A stretch of 11,000 bases of DNA from assembly GCA_002104895.1 (NCBI GenBank), contig MCFG01000148.1, positions 64,001-75,000 on the forward strand, written 5' to 3'. The position numbers and the translations under genes are program-made. This document shows positions 1-11,000 of this stretch, in pieces. The notes beneath the pieces were generated by a model, which ran no database searches, was not told the origin of the DNA, and saw only the letters and a program-made list of their open reading frames with translations. This DNA comes from Anaeromyces robustus. Lineage: Eukaryota > Neocallimastigomycota > Neocallimastigomycetes > Neocallimastigales > Neocallimastigaceae. Position 1 is the first letter of the stretch. Each line of letters opens with the position of its first letter.

Positions 1-13
1 CTGGATAGTCAAT

Positions 14-47
<34 letters not shown>

Positions 48-3000
48 GAAGTTGATGTATTAGTAGTAGTAGAAATATCATTTGTTGTCGTATTAGTATT
101 ATTTGAATTTGTGGTATTATTATTGGTATTATTATTATTATTAGTAGTAGTATCATTATCTGTATTATTATTAGAAACTATAGGACTAATAGGGGTTAAA
201 GGAGTATCATGAGTGGATGATATATTTTCATTACTAATAAGATAGATAATTGAAGAGGAAGGTGAATTATCACTATCCTTTAATGTTAATTTACGATTAG
301 AACCTTCAGGATGTTGCCATCCTGGAATTTTCATTAATTCTTTATAAATCATAATTACAATAGTTAATATTTTATTTTGATATTTAGATTCTAATTCAGA
401 ACTTACAAAAGATTTAAGTATCATCATACACATTGGAATTAATTTTTCATTTATAATTTCATTTGAATTAGAACGACTATCACCATAAACAGAATAAATA
501 CTGAAAAGAAGTTGAAGGTAGGATGAAAAACTAATAACTTCAATTAATAATGGAATTTGTTCAGTAATTCCTTGTTGTTGATAAGAAGATTGTTGAAGTA
601 TTTTAGTTTCATTAAGACTATGACTTGATTTATAAGAATGATAGAAAAGATTAAGCCAACGTTCTTGGAAATGAATTGGTATTACTGATATCATTGGAAC
701 TTCATTATTATTATTATTACTATTGATATTATCATTATTATCATCATCATTATTATTATTATCATTAACATTATTACTATTACTATTATTATTAATGTTG
801 TTGTTGTTGTTGTTAGAACGGTTTAAATGATCAAATATCATAGATTTATGTTTTTCATCAATGAAAGCTCCTTCTCCTTCACTATCTAAACGATGAGGTA
901 CCATTATATTACTGAATTTATGTATTTCTTGTAAAAGTCGAAGATGAACAATATATCTAGCAGCTATTTGTTCCATAGTTTTCTTTTGAGTTTCACGATT
1001 ATTACCAGGTTTATGACCTAAATTAATTGTTTTATTATTAGAATAAGCTTCTATATCTGGTACAGTAGAATTGAAACATTTTTCTATTGTAGAAGTTACA
1101 ATTTCCCAAATATCATCTCCTCTAATTTTTTCAACATTTTCTTCTAAAAATTGTTGTAAAAAGGTTACTCCCATATTTTGTAATTCATCACGTGGTTTTT
1201 GAATTAAACTAACAATTAAATCAAGGAATCCATTAATTAAATATGGATGTTCACTGAAATTTGGAATATAATGTTTAAATAAATCTAATAAACGTAAAAA
1301 GGCATTGGTCCAAAGAGCAGATGAAGAATAATTTGGATTAGTTTCATTATTATTACCATTTTGCATTTTTAATGGATGCATTTTTGAATTTTTAAGATTT
1401 TCTACAGAAGCAACCATCATTTCAGAATCAAATGGATTGGTTGGATCATTTTCATCATGTTCCATTAAATCTTCAAAAATAGGGAAAATAACACTACGTT
1501 GAATATTTTTCCAAAATTTACTATCAAGTAATGTAGATGCTAAATGTTCAAGTGTATCAAATAAACTAGATAAAGCACGATTCTTAACGGTAGAATTATT
1601 AGAACGAATTAAAATTTGTGAATAAGTAGAAAGAATTGGGAACCACATTAAATAATATTGATCTTCTGTAGAAATTTGTAATAAAGCTTTAATTGTTTTA
1701 GTTTCTTTTTCTGGTTCTTCAAATAAAACGGATGGTTTATTATTATCATTAACATTGTCTGTTGTTTTATTATTATTATCAGTATTATTGGTGGTATCCG
1801 TATTAGTAGTTTTGGAATCGATGTCAGTTTTATTAGTATCAGTAGTAGTTAATAATGATTCTTTATTGTTATTATTATTATCAAATTTAGGAGGTGTAGC
1901 CGTTGAAATTAATGAAGTAATAATAGGTAAACTTGCATTTGAATCAAGACTAATACCTTTATTTTTAATAGCATTAGCAGCTGAAATTTGATTTACACAA
2001 TCTTGTAAAAGTGAAAAGGTATTAATAATAATACGTTCTCCTACTGGAGTAGTTTGATCAATTAATAAAAAGTCTTTTAAACTTGTAACAAAAGAAACAA
2101 ATGATCCAGAAGAAATAATTTTATCACTATAATTACGATAAATACTTTGCATTAAATTAAATGATTTTTCTAAAATACTTAAACTATTATTAATTTGAGC
2201 TGGACGTGAAAGAACGGTGAAAATACCTTTCCAACCACTACGAATATTATCAACTTGTAAGGAAACAATATGTTGCATACTTTGAATAATCATTTCTTTA
2301 ATAGCAGGTGATTCCGTTTTACGCATAATACTATCAAAACATTTTAAAAATTCATTTTGTGTTTGATAATGTGTTAATTCAGAACGTTCAAAATATTTCA
2401 TAGTTAATTGACGAAGGGAATCAATAGCAAAGGAGGAAACATTTTTATCAGAATGACAACCCACCATTATGAAATGCTGTTGAATAATATTCCAAATTTT
2501 AGCAAATTCTAAACGAATTCTATCCATATTATAATAGGTAATTTCTACAATTTTTTGAAGTGAATACATACGTGGTGAAGAGGAAGAAATACTTGCAGAC
2601 ATACGACTTGGTTTTTCATTTAATTGAACTTCTTCCAATGAAACATCACAAAGACATTTACAGAATTGTACAATTTCTGTACCACTTAAAAGAATTGTAT
2701 TTGAAAAGATTTTATCAATAAGAATTACAAAGGCTTGTGATTGAATCTTTTCAAATAATTGATCCATATAAATAGTTTTAGGAATAATGGTTTCTGAAAC
2801 ATTAGGACTAGATGGTGCTGATGTGGAAGTTGTATCATTATTATTATGATCTGATGTTTTATCAGGATTTTGACGTCTATATAAATATTCAATTTTTTCT
2901 AATTGAGAAAGACAAATAAAGAAGTCGTACCAATTATCATCAAAACATTCTCCATTTGTAGCAGCTAATTGAATTAAAATTTCAATGGCTTTAATATTCT

Positions 3001-6000
3001 TTGGACGTATACTTGAAAGATCAATATTAAAAAGACCTGTCATTTTAGTTAAGGTTGAAATAAATGCATTTCTTTCAATAACCATATTGAAAATACTAGC
3101 AATACGAATAGAACCTGAAATACCTAAAAGACAAAGTTCACTTAAAGTATCATTATCTTCACGTTTTTTATTTACATCACTAATATTTTCATAGTCGTAA
3201 TCAATATCTTCAAAAATTAAACTAAGTGTAGCCATAATTGGACACCATGATGCACTAAACATTGGTTTAACAATTTCACGTTGAGTAGCAATCTTATATT
3301 TATCTACACTGCGTTTATTATGTGAACCTCCTTTAATTAATTCTTGACTAAGTTTTTGAACTTTTTCCATTTCTTTATAATAAAGTTCTTTACGTTCTTG
3401 TTCAGTTAAAAGTTGACCTTTAGCAATTTTTGCAATTTGACTAGCTTGTTCTTCTTCCATAACAATTTCATTATTAGCAATTTCATCAAAAATTTCTGAA
3501 AGGAATTCATCTGGTAAATCAGCATTGTTATTAATACCTCTGTTATTCTTAATAAAATCAGCCTTTTCCATTCTATTCTTAATTTGAGAAGAATGTTGAT
3601 CTGTATTTAACATAATAACAGAAAAGGCTAAAGTATAAGCAGTATCGGCATTAGCAAAAACATTTGGATTATTTTCACAATAACGATCAGCAAATTTTTC
3701 CATTAAACGATCAATTTTTTGTGATTCTCCTGGTAAACGGAAAGCCTGTAAAAATTTACGAATGGCATCAACAAATGGAAGATTATAAAAGTCCATAGCA
3801 TCAACAAATTTATGCATTAATTGAATATTAAAATCATCACCTTCACCTAAATATTCACCAATAGCTGTTTTATTTAAACCAGAAGTATTATGAAGGAATT
3901 GACTGATGGTATCTAAATCTCTTGTTAAAAAGCCTTCTTTAATTAAGAATTCTATACCTTTCTTTGGACGAATATTGAAAAGATTAATACCTTTGGAAAG
4001 GGCATGTTTCTTTGAAAGTACTTCTTCAAATTTTGCATTTAGAGCATCACTTGTAGCATTAGATGTTGTTGGTTGAGGTGAAGCTTGACGATTAATATCA
4101 TTTAAAGAAACAGATCCGAGTGGATTCTTATAAATTAAAACATTATGAATTTGATTTTGTGGAAGTAAAGCATCTCTAAAACTAGCTGAATTATTAGAAT
4201 TAGAATATGTACTTAAATTAGAGAAAGAATTATTTTTTTGCATATCACCAGTGGTGGTACTTTTAATATCATCTTGTTTTAAAGCTGTTAAATTAACAGT
4301 AGAAGAAGCAGCACTACTAACATTTGAATTTCTTTTCTTTTCTTTCATATTATTTAATGTACCTTCTGATGCATTTTCATTAACTTCATCTTCCATAGTA
4401 TTAATATTTAAATCATTAGGAAAATCACCTACATTACCATTAGGTTGTAATTCTTTAGTCCATTCTACCATAGAATTAATAATAGAAACTAAACATTTTG
4501 TACCACAAATACGAAGTTCAGTTTCTTGTTGAACAGAAATATCATTTTGATTCGATGATTTATTATTCTTTTTAAGACCATGACCTTGAGCAATACGAGC
4601 ACATGAGTTAATTAATTTTTCAAAAACACTTTCTAAATTCAAATCACAATCATAATTAAGGTAGATATCTACTAAAGTTTGTGGATTTTCACAAACTTTT
4701 AAAAGTCCTTCTAAAAGTTTCTTTTTTTGTAAAAAGCTTGAACTACCCATGTCTAATATATGAAGATAGATAGTATTAAGAATAACTTCAATTTCAGCCT
4801 TTAATGGTGCTTTATAGAATCTAAGCATCATAATAAAAATAGATAAACTTAATTCGAAAATAAGTGGATTTTCAGAAATACCATTTTTAGAAATTGAAAT
4901 ACAAAGATAATTTTTAACCATATCACTGTAAAGTGGATCTGTTTGGAAGACTGGTCCAGAATTGGTTAAAATAGATAAAATTAATTCTAAAGCAATAGTT
5001 CTAGCCCTGATTGAAGTAGGTGAAAGATCAGCCGCTGCTGGTTGAGAATTATTAACAGTACTATTATTAAAGGATACAGCTTGACCATTATCCTTAAATA
5101 ATGATAATTGACAGAGTAATCTGAAAACAAGAAAGACATCCTTTCTTAATAATTCATTGTAATAAGCAATGGTTGGGTCGTATGGATTACGATTTAAATT
5201 GGTACTAACACTACTTATAGAATATGATTTTGAATGAGTTTTAATATGCATTTTAGTTGAAATCTTTTTACTATTTTCATCTGTAGTAGTAGGATTATCA
5301 TTACCATTATTATTTGATTGATTTTTTTCATTTTCATTGTTTTCACCATTTTCACTATCAATATTGGAAGATGAAGTATTAGGTAAGGTAGCTTTATCTA
5401 CTATTGAATCTGTAGTTTCAGTTGAAGAATTTGGTATATTAGAATTACTTGTTTGATTAGATTGTGATTGGGAATCCTTCGAGAAATCAGAAAATTGTTC
5501 TACTACTTCTCTTAATGGTGTACTTTTTGAAAGTTTTAATAATGTACCATTTTCAATATGTTTGGATAAAACATAGGAATAACGTTCCATACGTGAAAAA
5601 ACTAAATTAATCATTTGTGTAAGAACTGCTTTTGCGGTAATTTGATTATTATTATTTTTAGAAAAAATGTAAATATTAAAACAGGATTGAATTAATTTTA
5701 AAAGAGTAACATGATGAACTTCACATGAAGTAGAAGTAATTGATGTTAATAAAGCTTTTAAAACTTTTAATTGAACTGAATCATCAGCTGGAGCTAATGT
5801 AAAAGATGAACAAATAACATGTATAATTTCATCGATTAAAAATGCTGGTGATGGGTATTGTGGATGTTTATTATTATTATTATTGGTATTATTATTATTT
5901 GGTTTATCTACTGGTGTAGTTGGTTCTGATTCTGATACAACACTAACACTTGATTCATCATTTTCTGGACCTTTAATATCTTTTATAATTCCAGAAGTAA

Positions 6001-6935
6001 GATTAGGTGTATTTACTGGTTCTTGATTAATATCTAATGGTGTTGAACCTGTCAACATACGATGTGAAATTAAATATTGAAGAGCATCTAAAGCAATTTC
6101 TCTTATTTTTACCGGATTTTTTGAATTACAAGCTAATTTAAATGGTTCCCAATATTTTTCAGCGCTATATTATTTTAATTTTATATATTAAATATATATA
6201 TATAAAAAAAAAAAAAACAATTATATTAATAATACAATAATAAATTCAGTTAAAAAAAAATTATTTTTTTAATATTATATTATTCAATAATTGATTTATT
6301 GAACTATTTTTTTAATAAAATTTGTTTATTTATTTATTAATATTATTTAAAAATCTTATGTTATTATAAAATATATAAATTCAAATTTATCATTACAAAT
6401 AATTATTTATTTGTGATGAAATTTCTAAATTCATAATAATTTTATTATTATTAAAATAATATTTTCCTTTTTATTATTTCAATTATAAATAAAAAATAAT
6501 ATATTAAATTAAATAATCAACTTACCCTATAAGAACTGTATTATTATTTTTAGTTTCAGATACTTCTGATATATTGTTTTCGGTTATTTCATCTTGTTTA
6601 TCATTTTCTTTAGTATCGTCTGATTCATTATTTTCTGTTGTTTCATTTTTATTAACTTCTATTATTTCATCTTGTTTTTCTATATTATTTGATTGTTGTT
6701 CAGATTCTGTTTTATTTTCTTCATTATTTTTTATTTCTGTTGGTTCTTGAGCCACTTGTTCATTTGCTTTTTGTGATGACTGTAGAGATTCTAAATCTTC
6801 TTTAAGAACATCCAGTGTTGAATTGATAGATTCTCTTAATTTCTTTTGCTTTGAACCAGTTTCTGCTAATATTTTATTTAAATAATTTTGAACTTGTTGA
6901 ATCAAGTCTTCATTTTTATATGCTAATTTTTTCAT
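1..6935 (-). CDS. SEC7: Sec7/BIG-family Arf guanine-nucleotide exchange factor, C-terminus cut by window edge
   Basis: Exchanges GDP for GTP on Arf1-class GTPases, in this family at the trans-Golgi and endosomes, to start coat recruitment. Exons are 6935-6526 and 6164 to beyond 1, joined in phase 2 to give a Gly codon (residue 137). About 2,191 residues are visible with no stop. The order is that of large Arf-GEFs: DCB (about 1-330), HUS (about 465-655, with NYDCD at 640-644), Sec7 domain (about 856-1045, catalytic Glu950), then HDS helical regions. HDS landmarks are a conserved Trp near 1111, IRSGWKGIF near 1441 and a WFPIL segment near 1630. The start ATG follows an in-frame TAA and has A at -3. 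The N-terminal helix matches the BIG-family DCB start. Known relatives are about 1,850-2,000 residues; the excess here is Asn/Thr/Ser-rich linker. The last visible block resembles the end of the HDS region, so probably only about 100 residues are missing. The transcript runs head to tail behind the PH/coiled-coil gene. Confidence 0.94.
17..46 (-). repeat. (AAT)10 tract coding for ten Asn
   Basis: Ten uninterrupted ATT triplets on the plus strand read as AAT (Asn) in the SEC7 frame. The tract is part of a longer Asn/Thr/Ser-rich tail covering about 1-180 (residues about 2132-2191) that follows the last conserved helices. Confidence 0.95.
704..814 (-). repeat. Asn-rich coding tract in the C-terminal part of SEC7
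   Basis: Thirty-seven codons are almost all AAT or AAC (Asn), with scattered Ser, Asp, Ile and Val. Both Asn codons are used, with an AAC run next to AAT runs, so the tract is not a single pure microsatellite. It sits at about residues 1921-1957, between HDS helices, in a probable surface loop. Confidence 0.93.
1739..1890 (-). repeat. Asn/Thr/Asp-rich coding tract in SEC7
   Basis: A low-complexity stretch at about residues 1562-1612, built from AAT, ACT/ACC and GAT/GAC codons with some Lys. It falls just before the conserved WFPIL region of the HDS part. The plus-strand open frame seen over it is Leu/Val/Ser-rich and only mirrors this repeat. Confidence 0.88.
3440..4009 (-). other. Sec7 catalytic domain within the SEC7 gene
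   Basis: This segment encodes about residues 856-1045. Motif 1 reads FRLPGESQKIDR and contains the glutamic finger Glu950 (codon 3727-3725), the residue that displaces Mg2+ and the GDP beta-phosphate in characterised Sec7 domains. Motif 2 reads AFSVIMLNTDQH at about 983-994 and lines the Arf-binding groove. An upstream GEYLGE segment and a downstream NNRGINNNADLP segment also match the family. No catalytic residue appears lost, so the domain is predicted active. The positions that set brefeldin A sensitivity in ARNO (190, 191, 198, 208) correspond to Phe984, Ser985, Asp992 and Met1002. Confidence 0.95.
4025..4590 (-). other. Low-complexity linker between HUS and Sec7 domains
   Basis: Residues about 662-850 lie between the HUS region and the Sec7 domain. 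After one more conserved helix (an I-N-S-M-V-E-W segment near 4470) the sequence turns Ser/Asn/Thr-rich. It contains several Ser clusters next to basic residues, including a KKRNSN segment near 4330. Such linkers often carry regulatory phosphorylation in this family; that is inference here. Confidence 0.75.
4643..4657 (-). other. HUS box of the SEC7 gene
   Basis: The codons encode N-Y-D-C-D (residues 640-644), the diagnostic motif near the end of the HUS domain in large Arf-GEFs of the BIG/Sec7 and GBF/Gea groups. In characterised relatives the HUS box supports contact with the DCB domain and regulation of exchange. Its intact form supports a functional large Arf-GEF rather than a small ARNO-type protein. 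Confidence 0.9.
5285..5480 (-). other. Low-complexity linker between DCB and HUS domains
   Basis: Residues about 366-431 of the SEC7 product are rich in Ser, Asn, Thr, Asp and Glu and carry no recognisable fold. The DCB-HUS linker is also long and unconserved in animal BIG proteins, so the position is ordinary, while the composition reflects this AT-rich genome. Confidence 0.8.
5870..5899 (-). repeat. Asn tract in the DCB domain of SEC7
   Basis: Ten codons, nine AAT (Asn) and one ACC (Thr), flanked by Pro-Lys-rich sequence at about residues 226-236. It interrupts the loop between two DCB helices and is in frame with both. Confidence 0.92.
6165..6525 (-). other. SEC7: Intron 1 of the SEC7 gene (361 nt)
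   Basis: On the minus strand the donor is G|GTAAGT (intron begins at 6525) and the acceptor is ATATAG|C (exon resumes at 6164). A T14 tract lies about 40-50 nt before the acceptor (A14 on the plus strand, 6204-6217). Splicing joins GG to C, and the downstream frame continues G-A-E-K-Y-W-E-P-F, which restores the conserved DCB helix. Unspliced, the donor itself gives an immediate in-frame TAA. Support is therefore frame, consensus sites and homology on both sides. The interior is almost pure A/T apart from one mixed-sequence inverted repeat at 6383-6424. Confidence 0.93.
6383..6424 (-). repeat. Inverted repeat inside the SEC7 intron
   Basis: Arms at 6383-6402 and 6407-6424 are near-complementary: an inner 8-bp stem ACAAATAA/TTATTTGT closes a 4-base loop, then a short imperfect stretch leads to an outer AAATTT/AAATTT pairing. 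Unlike most palindromes in this AT-rich DNA it includes several G and C positions. Confidence 0.6.
6528..6780 (-). other. Acidic Glu/Asn/Lys/Gln-rich linker inside the DCB domain
   Basis: The end of SEC7 exon 1 (about residues 53-136) is a low-complexity hydrophilic stretch rich in Glu, Asn, Lys, Gln and Thr. The phrase KQDEI occurs twice, each time followed by an Asn/Glu/Thr-rich segment, which suggests local duplication. It lies between the first DCB helices and the conserved K-Y-W-E-P-F helix. In animal BIG proteins the same place holds a short unconserved linker, so this is an expansion at a tolerant site. Confidence 0.8.
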
Positions 6936-7524
6936 TTTAATATATTATTGTGTTATAAAATTATATAAAGTAAATAAAATAATACTAAAGTTGTAATGAA
7001 TTTTTCGTTTACTATTTTGTTTTCTTTTTAAATAAATTGAAAAAATTTTTAAATATATTTATAAAGAAAAAGAAATAAAAAAAAGATTAAAAATCTATAT
7101 TGTAACTTTGAAGTAATTATTGTTACGAATTATTGTTAACTTTCTATGTTTTGATATCTAAATAATATATATATAAAATATTTATAAATTAGTTATTATA
7201 GTTAATATTTTTAGAAAATATTTTAAAACATAAATTAATTTAAAATTAAATAAATAAGAAAAATAAAATAAAATAAAATGCAAAAATACATTAAAATAAA
7301 CATTTTTATAGTAAATACATCATTTTATTAATATAATATATAGAATCATTTTTTCAATTATTATTATTGTAAATATATAAAATTTTCATTTTCTATTTTA
7401 ATAAATTCTTAAAAATTAAAAATAAAATTCAATTATTATTATTATTTAATATTATCAATATATTTATTAAATTTAATTATTTATTTATTCGTTGTATTAA
7501 TAAAGAATTCTTTCATTACTGTGA

Positions 7525-7537
7525 TTTTTTTTTTTTT
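7525..7537. repeat. T13 homopolymer
   Basis: Thirteen consecutive T on the plus strand, facing the A28 tract. The 21-base spacer between the two contains the perfect palindrome GAAATTTAATTTC at 7545-7557. Confidence 0.95.
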
Positions 7538-7554
7538 ATTTAATGAAATTTAAT

Positions 7555-7558
<4 letters not shown>

Positions 7559-7586
<28 letters not shown>
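7559..7586. repeat. A28 homopolymer
   Basis: Twenty-eight consecutive A on the plus strand, the longest homopolymer in the window. A T13 run (7525-7537) lies 21 bases before it. In the direction of SEC7 transcription it reads as poly(dT) about 630 bp upstream of the ATG. Long dA:dT tracts stiffen DNA and exclude nucleosomes, so a promoter role is possible but not shown. Confidence 0.97.
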
Positions 7587-7655
7587 CTATATATATAAAA
7601 TATTTATTTAATTGAATTATTTACATGAATGATATAGAAAGTTAGCAATTAAAAC

Positions 7656-7680
7656 ATTATATTATATTATATTATATTAT
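7656..7680. repeat. (ATTAT)5 tandem repeat
   Basis: Five exact copies of the pentamer ATTAT in the SEC7 upstream region. Nothing else marks it as functional; it looks like an ordinary pentanucleotide microsatellite. Confidence 0.95.
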
Positions 7681-8237
7681 TGTAATATAACATAAATATT
7701 TATTTTATATTTGTTAATCAATTTTATTCTAATTAGTTTTTAATGTAATATTTTAAAAAGTAAAAAAGAAAAAATTAAATAAAATAAATAGAAATCAAAA
7801 TATAAATAAAAAAAAAAATAATATAAATATTTAATATATTAATTTTTAACACAATAAAATATATGTATAATATATATTATAATATATTACATTTCAATAC
7901 TAATAAATAATAATATAAATTAATATAAATACTAATTAATTAAAATTATATTAAAATTTTTAATATATCATTTTAACTAACCATTTAATAATTTATTTAA
8001 CACAATGTATAAATAAATATTATATAATATTTTTTTTTTCTAAACTACTATTAAAAAGATAGTTATTAATATATAATAGGTTTTTAAATATTAAATATAT
8101 ATAATTTAAATTTATAACTAAAATATTTAATTAAATTCTAAGTTATTCTCTATATATGTAATAAGTATATAATTTTGTATAATAAATTATACATTAATAA
8201 GTATTATATATAATATTTAAGCTAATATATGTATAAA

Positions 8238-8282
8238 CCATATAATATATATATATATAAATATATAAACATATATATATAG
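8238..8282. repeat. AT-dinucleotide-rich tract downstream of the PH gene
   Basis: Imperfect (AT)n and (ATATAA)n sequence starting about 45 bp past the stop codon of the PH/coiled-coil gene, so probably within its 3' untranslated region or termination zone. Runs of alternating AT melt easily and can extrude cruciforms. Confidence 0.75.
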
Positions 8283-8328
8283 ATAATAAAATTTTTTTTT
8301 CTTTTAAAAAAAAACTTTAATATGAATC

Positions 8329-10834
<2,506 letters not shown>

Positions 10835-11000
10835 AATAACCTATTTGTTTATAGATAAGAAATAAATAAATAAGTTTATAATAAAATAATAAATTCCAAT
10901 ATTTAGAAAAGAATAATTTGAATGTTGTTATGATTATTAAATATACAAAAAAAAAAAAAAATACATTTTTAATAAATAACTCATAATATATATATGTTTT
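10835..11000. other. Upstream region of the PH/coiled-coil gene
   Basis: AT-rich DNA with an A-run at about 10946-10960. It should hold the 5' untranslated region and part of the promoter, or an additional 5' intron if the TAG just before the annotated ATG (minus strand, 10843-10841) is an acceptor. No conserved coding sequence is visible on either strand. Confidence 0.6.

Larger units (their letters stand above)
6936..8328. other. Intergenic DNA, no gene seen
   Basis: About 1.4 kb between the stop of the PH/coiled-coil gene and the start of SEC7. It is nearly pure A/T in both strands, has no open frame of substance, and has no structure resembling a tRNA or other folded RNA. It must hold the 3' end of the upstream transcript and the promoter of SEC7. 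TATA-like and AATAAA-like strings are so frequent by chance that no single one can be assigned. Simple-sequence tracts inside it are listed separately. Confidence 0.8.

Noticed and set aside
1755-1991. Plus-strand open frame, Leu/Val/Ser-rich, 78 codons
   Set aside because: It is the antisense of the Asn/Thr-rich repeat and adjoining conserved HDS coding sequence of SEC7.
2985-3194. Plus-strand open frame of 69 codons
   Set aside because: Antisense to conserved Sec7-family coding sequence just after the Sec7 domain; no similarity or context of its own.
4251-4532. Plus-strand open frame of 93 codons
   Set aside because: Antisense to the HUS-Sec7 linker of SEC7; its composition simply mirrors Asn/Ser/Lys codons.
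7559-7586. Poly-A tail of a recent retrotransposon insertion
   Set aside because: No reverse-transcriptase coding, no recognisable element body and no obvious target-site duplication beside the run.
6936-8328. Promoter TATA boxes and polyadenylation signals
   Set aside because: TATAAA and AATAAA strings recur throughout this almost pure A/T sequence, so none can be singled out.

Overview
This is eukaryotic nuclear DNA from an extremely AT-rich genome. It holds two protein-coding genes, both on the minus strand and arranged head to tail. The evidence for a nuclear genome is GT-AG introns, long in-frame Asn (AAT/AAC) tracts inside exons, almost exclusive use of A/T-ending codons, and intergenic DNA made nearly only of A and T with long A and T runs. 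This combination fits an anaerobic gut fungus (Neocallimastigomycota) best; a dictyostelid amoeba is the main alternative. The sequence alone does not settle which.

Layout from right to left, in the direction of transcription. (1) 10835-11000: AT-rich upstream DNA of the first gene. (2) 10834-8329: a three-exon gene for a protein of about 684 residues with an N-terminal PH domain and a long coiled-coil body. Its PH domain is split by two introns, and the second intron carries about 43 copies of a trinucleotide repeat next to a shorter inverted copy. (3) 8328-6936: about 1.4 kb of intergenic DNA with no gene seen, containing A28, T13, (ATTAT)5 and AT-dinucleotide tracts. (4) 6935 to beyond base 1: a large-subfamily Arf guanine-nucleotide exchange factor (Sec7/BIG family). 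It has a 410-nt first exon, a 361-nt intron and a second exon of at least 6,164 nt that is open to the window edge. About 2,191 residues are present and only the extreme C-terminus is missing.

The Sec7-type protein is the trans-Golgi/endosomal factor that loads GTP onto Arf1-class GTPases. It shows the DCB, HUS, Sec7 and HDS regions in the expected order. The PH/coiled-coil protein is not recognised as a named family. A membrane- or lipid-associated scaffold is a reasonable guess, but nothing in the sequence links the two genes beyond adjacency and shared orientation.

The observations most worth a second look are the mixed brefeldin-A signature in the Sec7 domain, the self-complementary repeat in intron 2 of the PH gene, and low-complexity expansions confined to linkers of an otherwise conserved Arf-GEF. 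I found no evidence for a wholly new biological system here.
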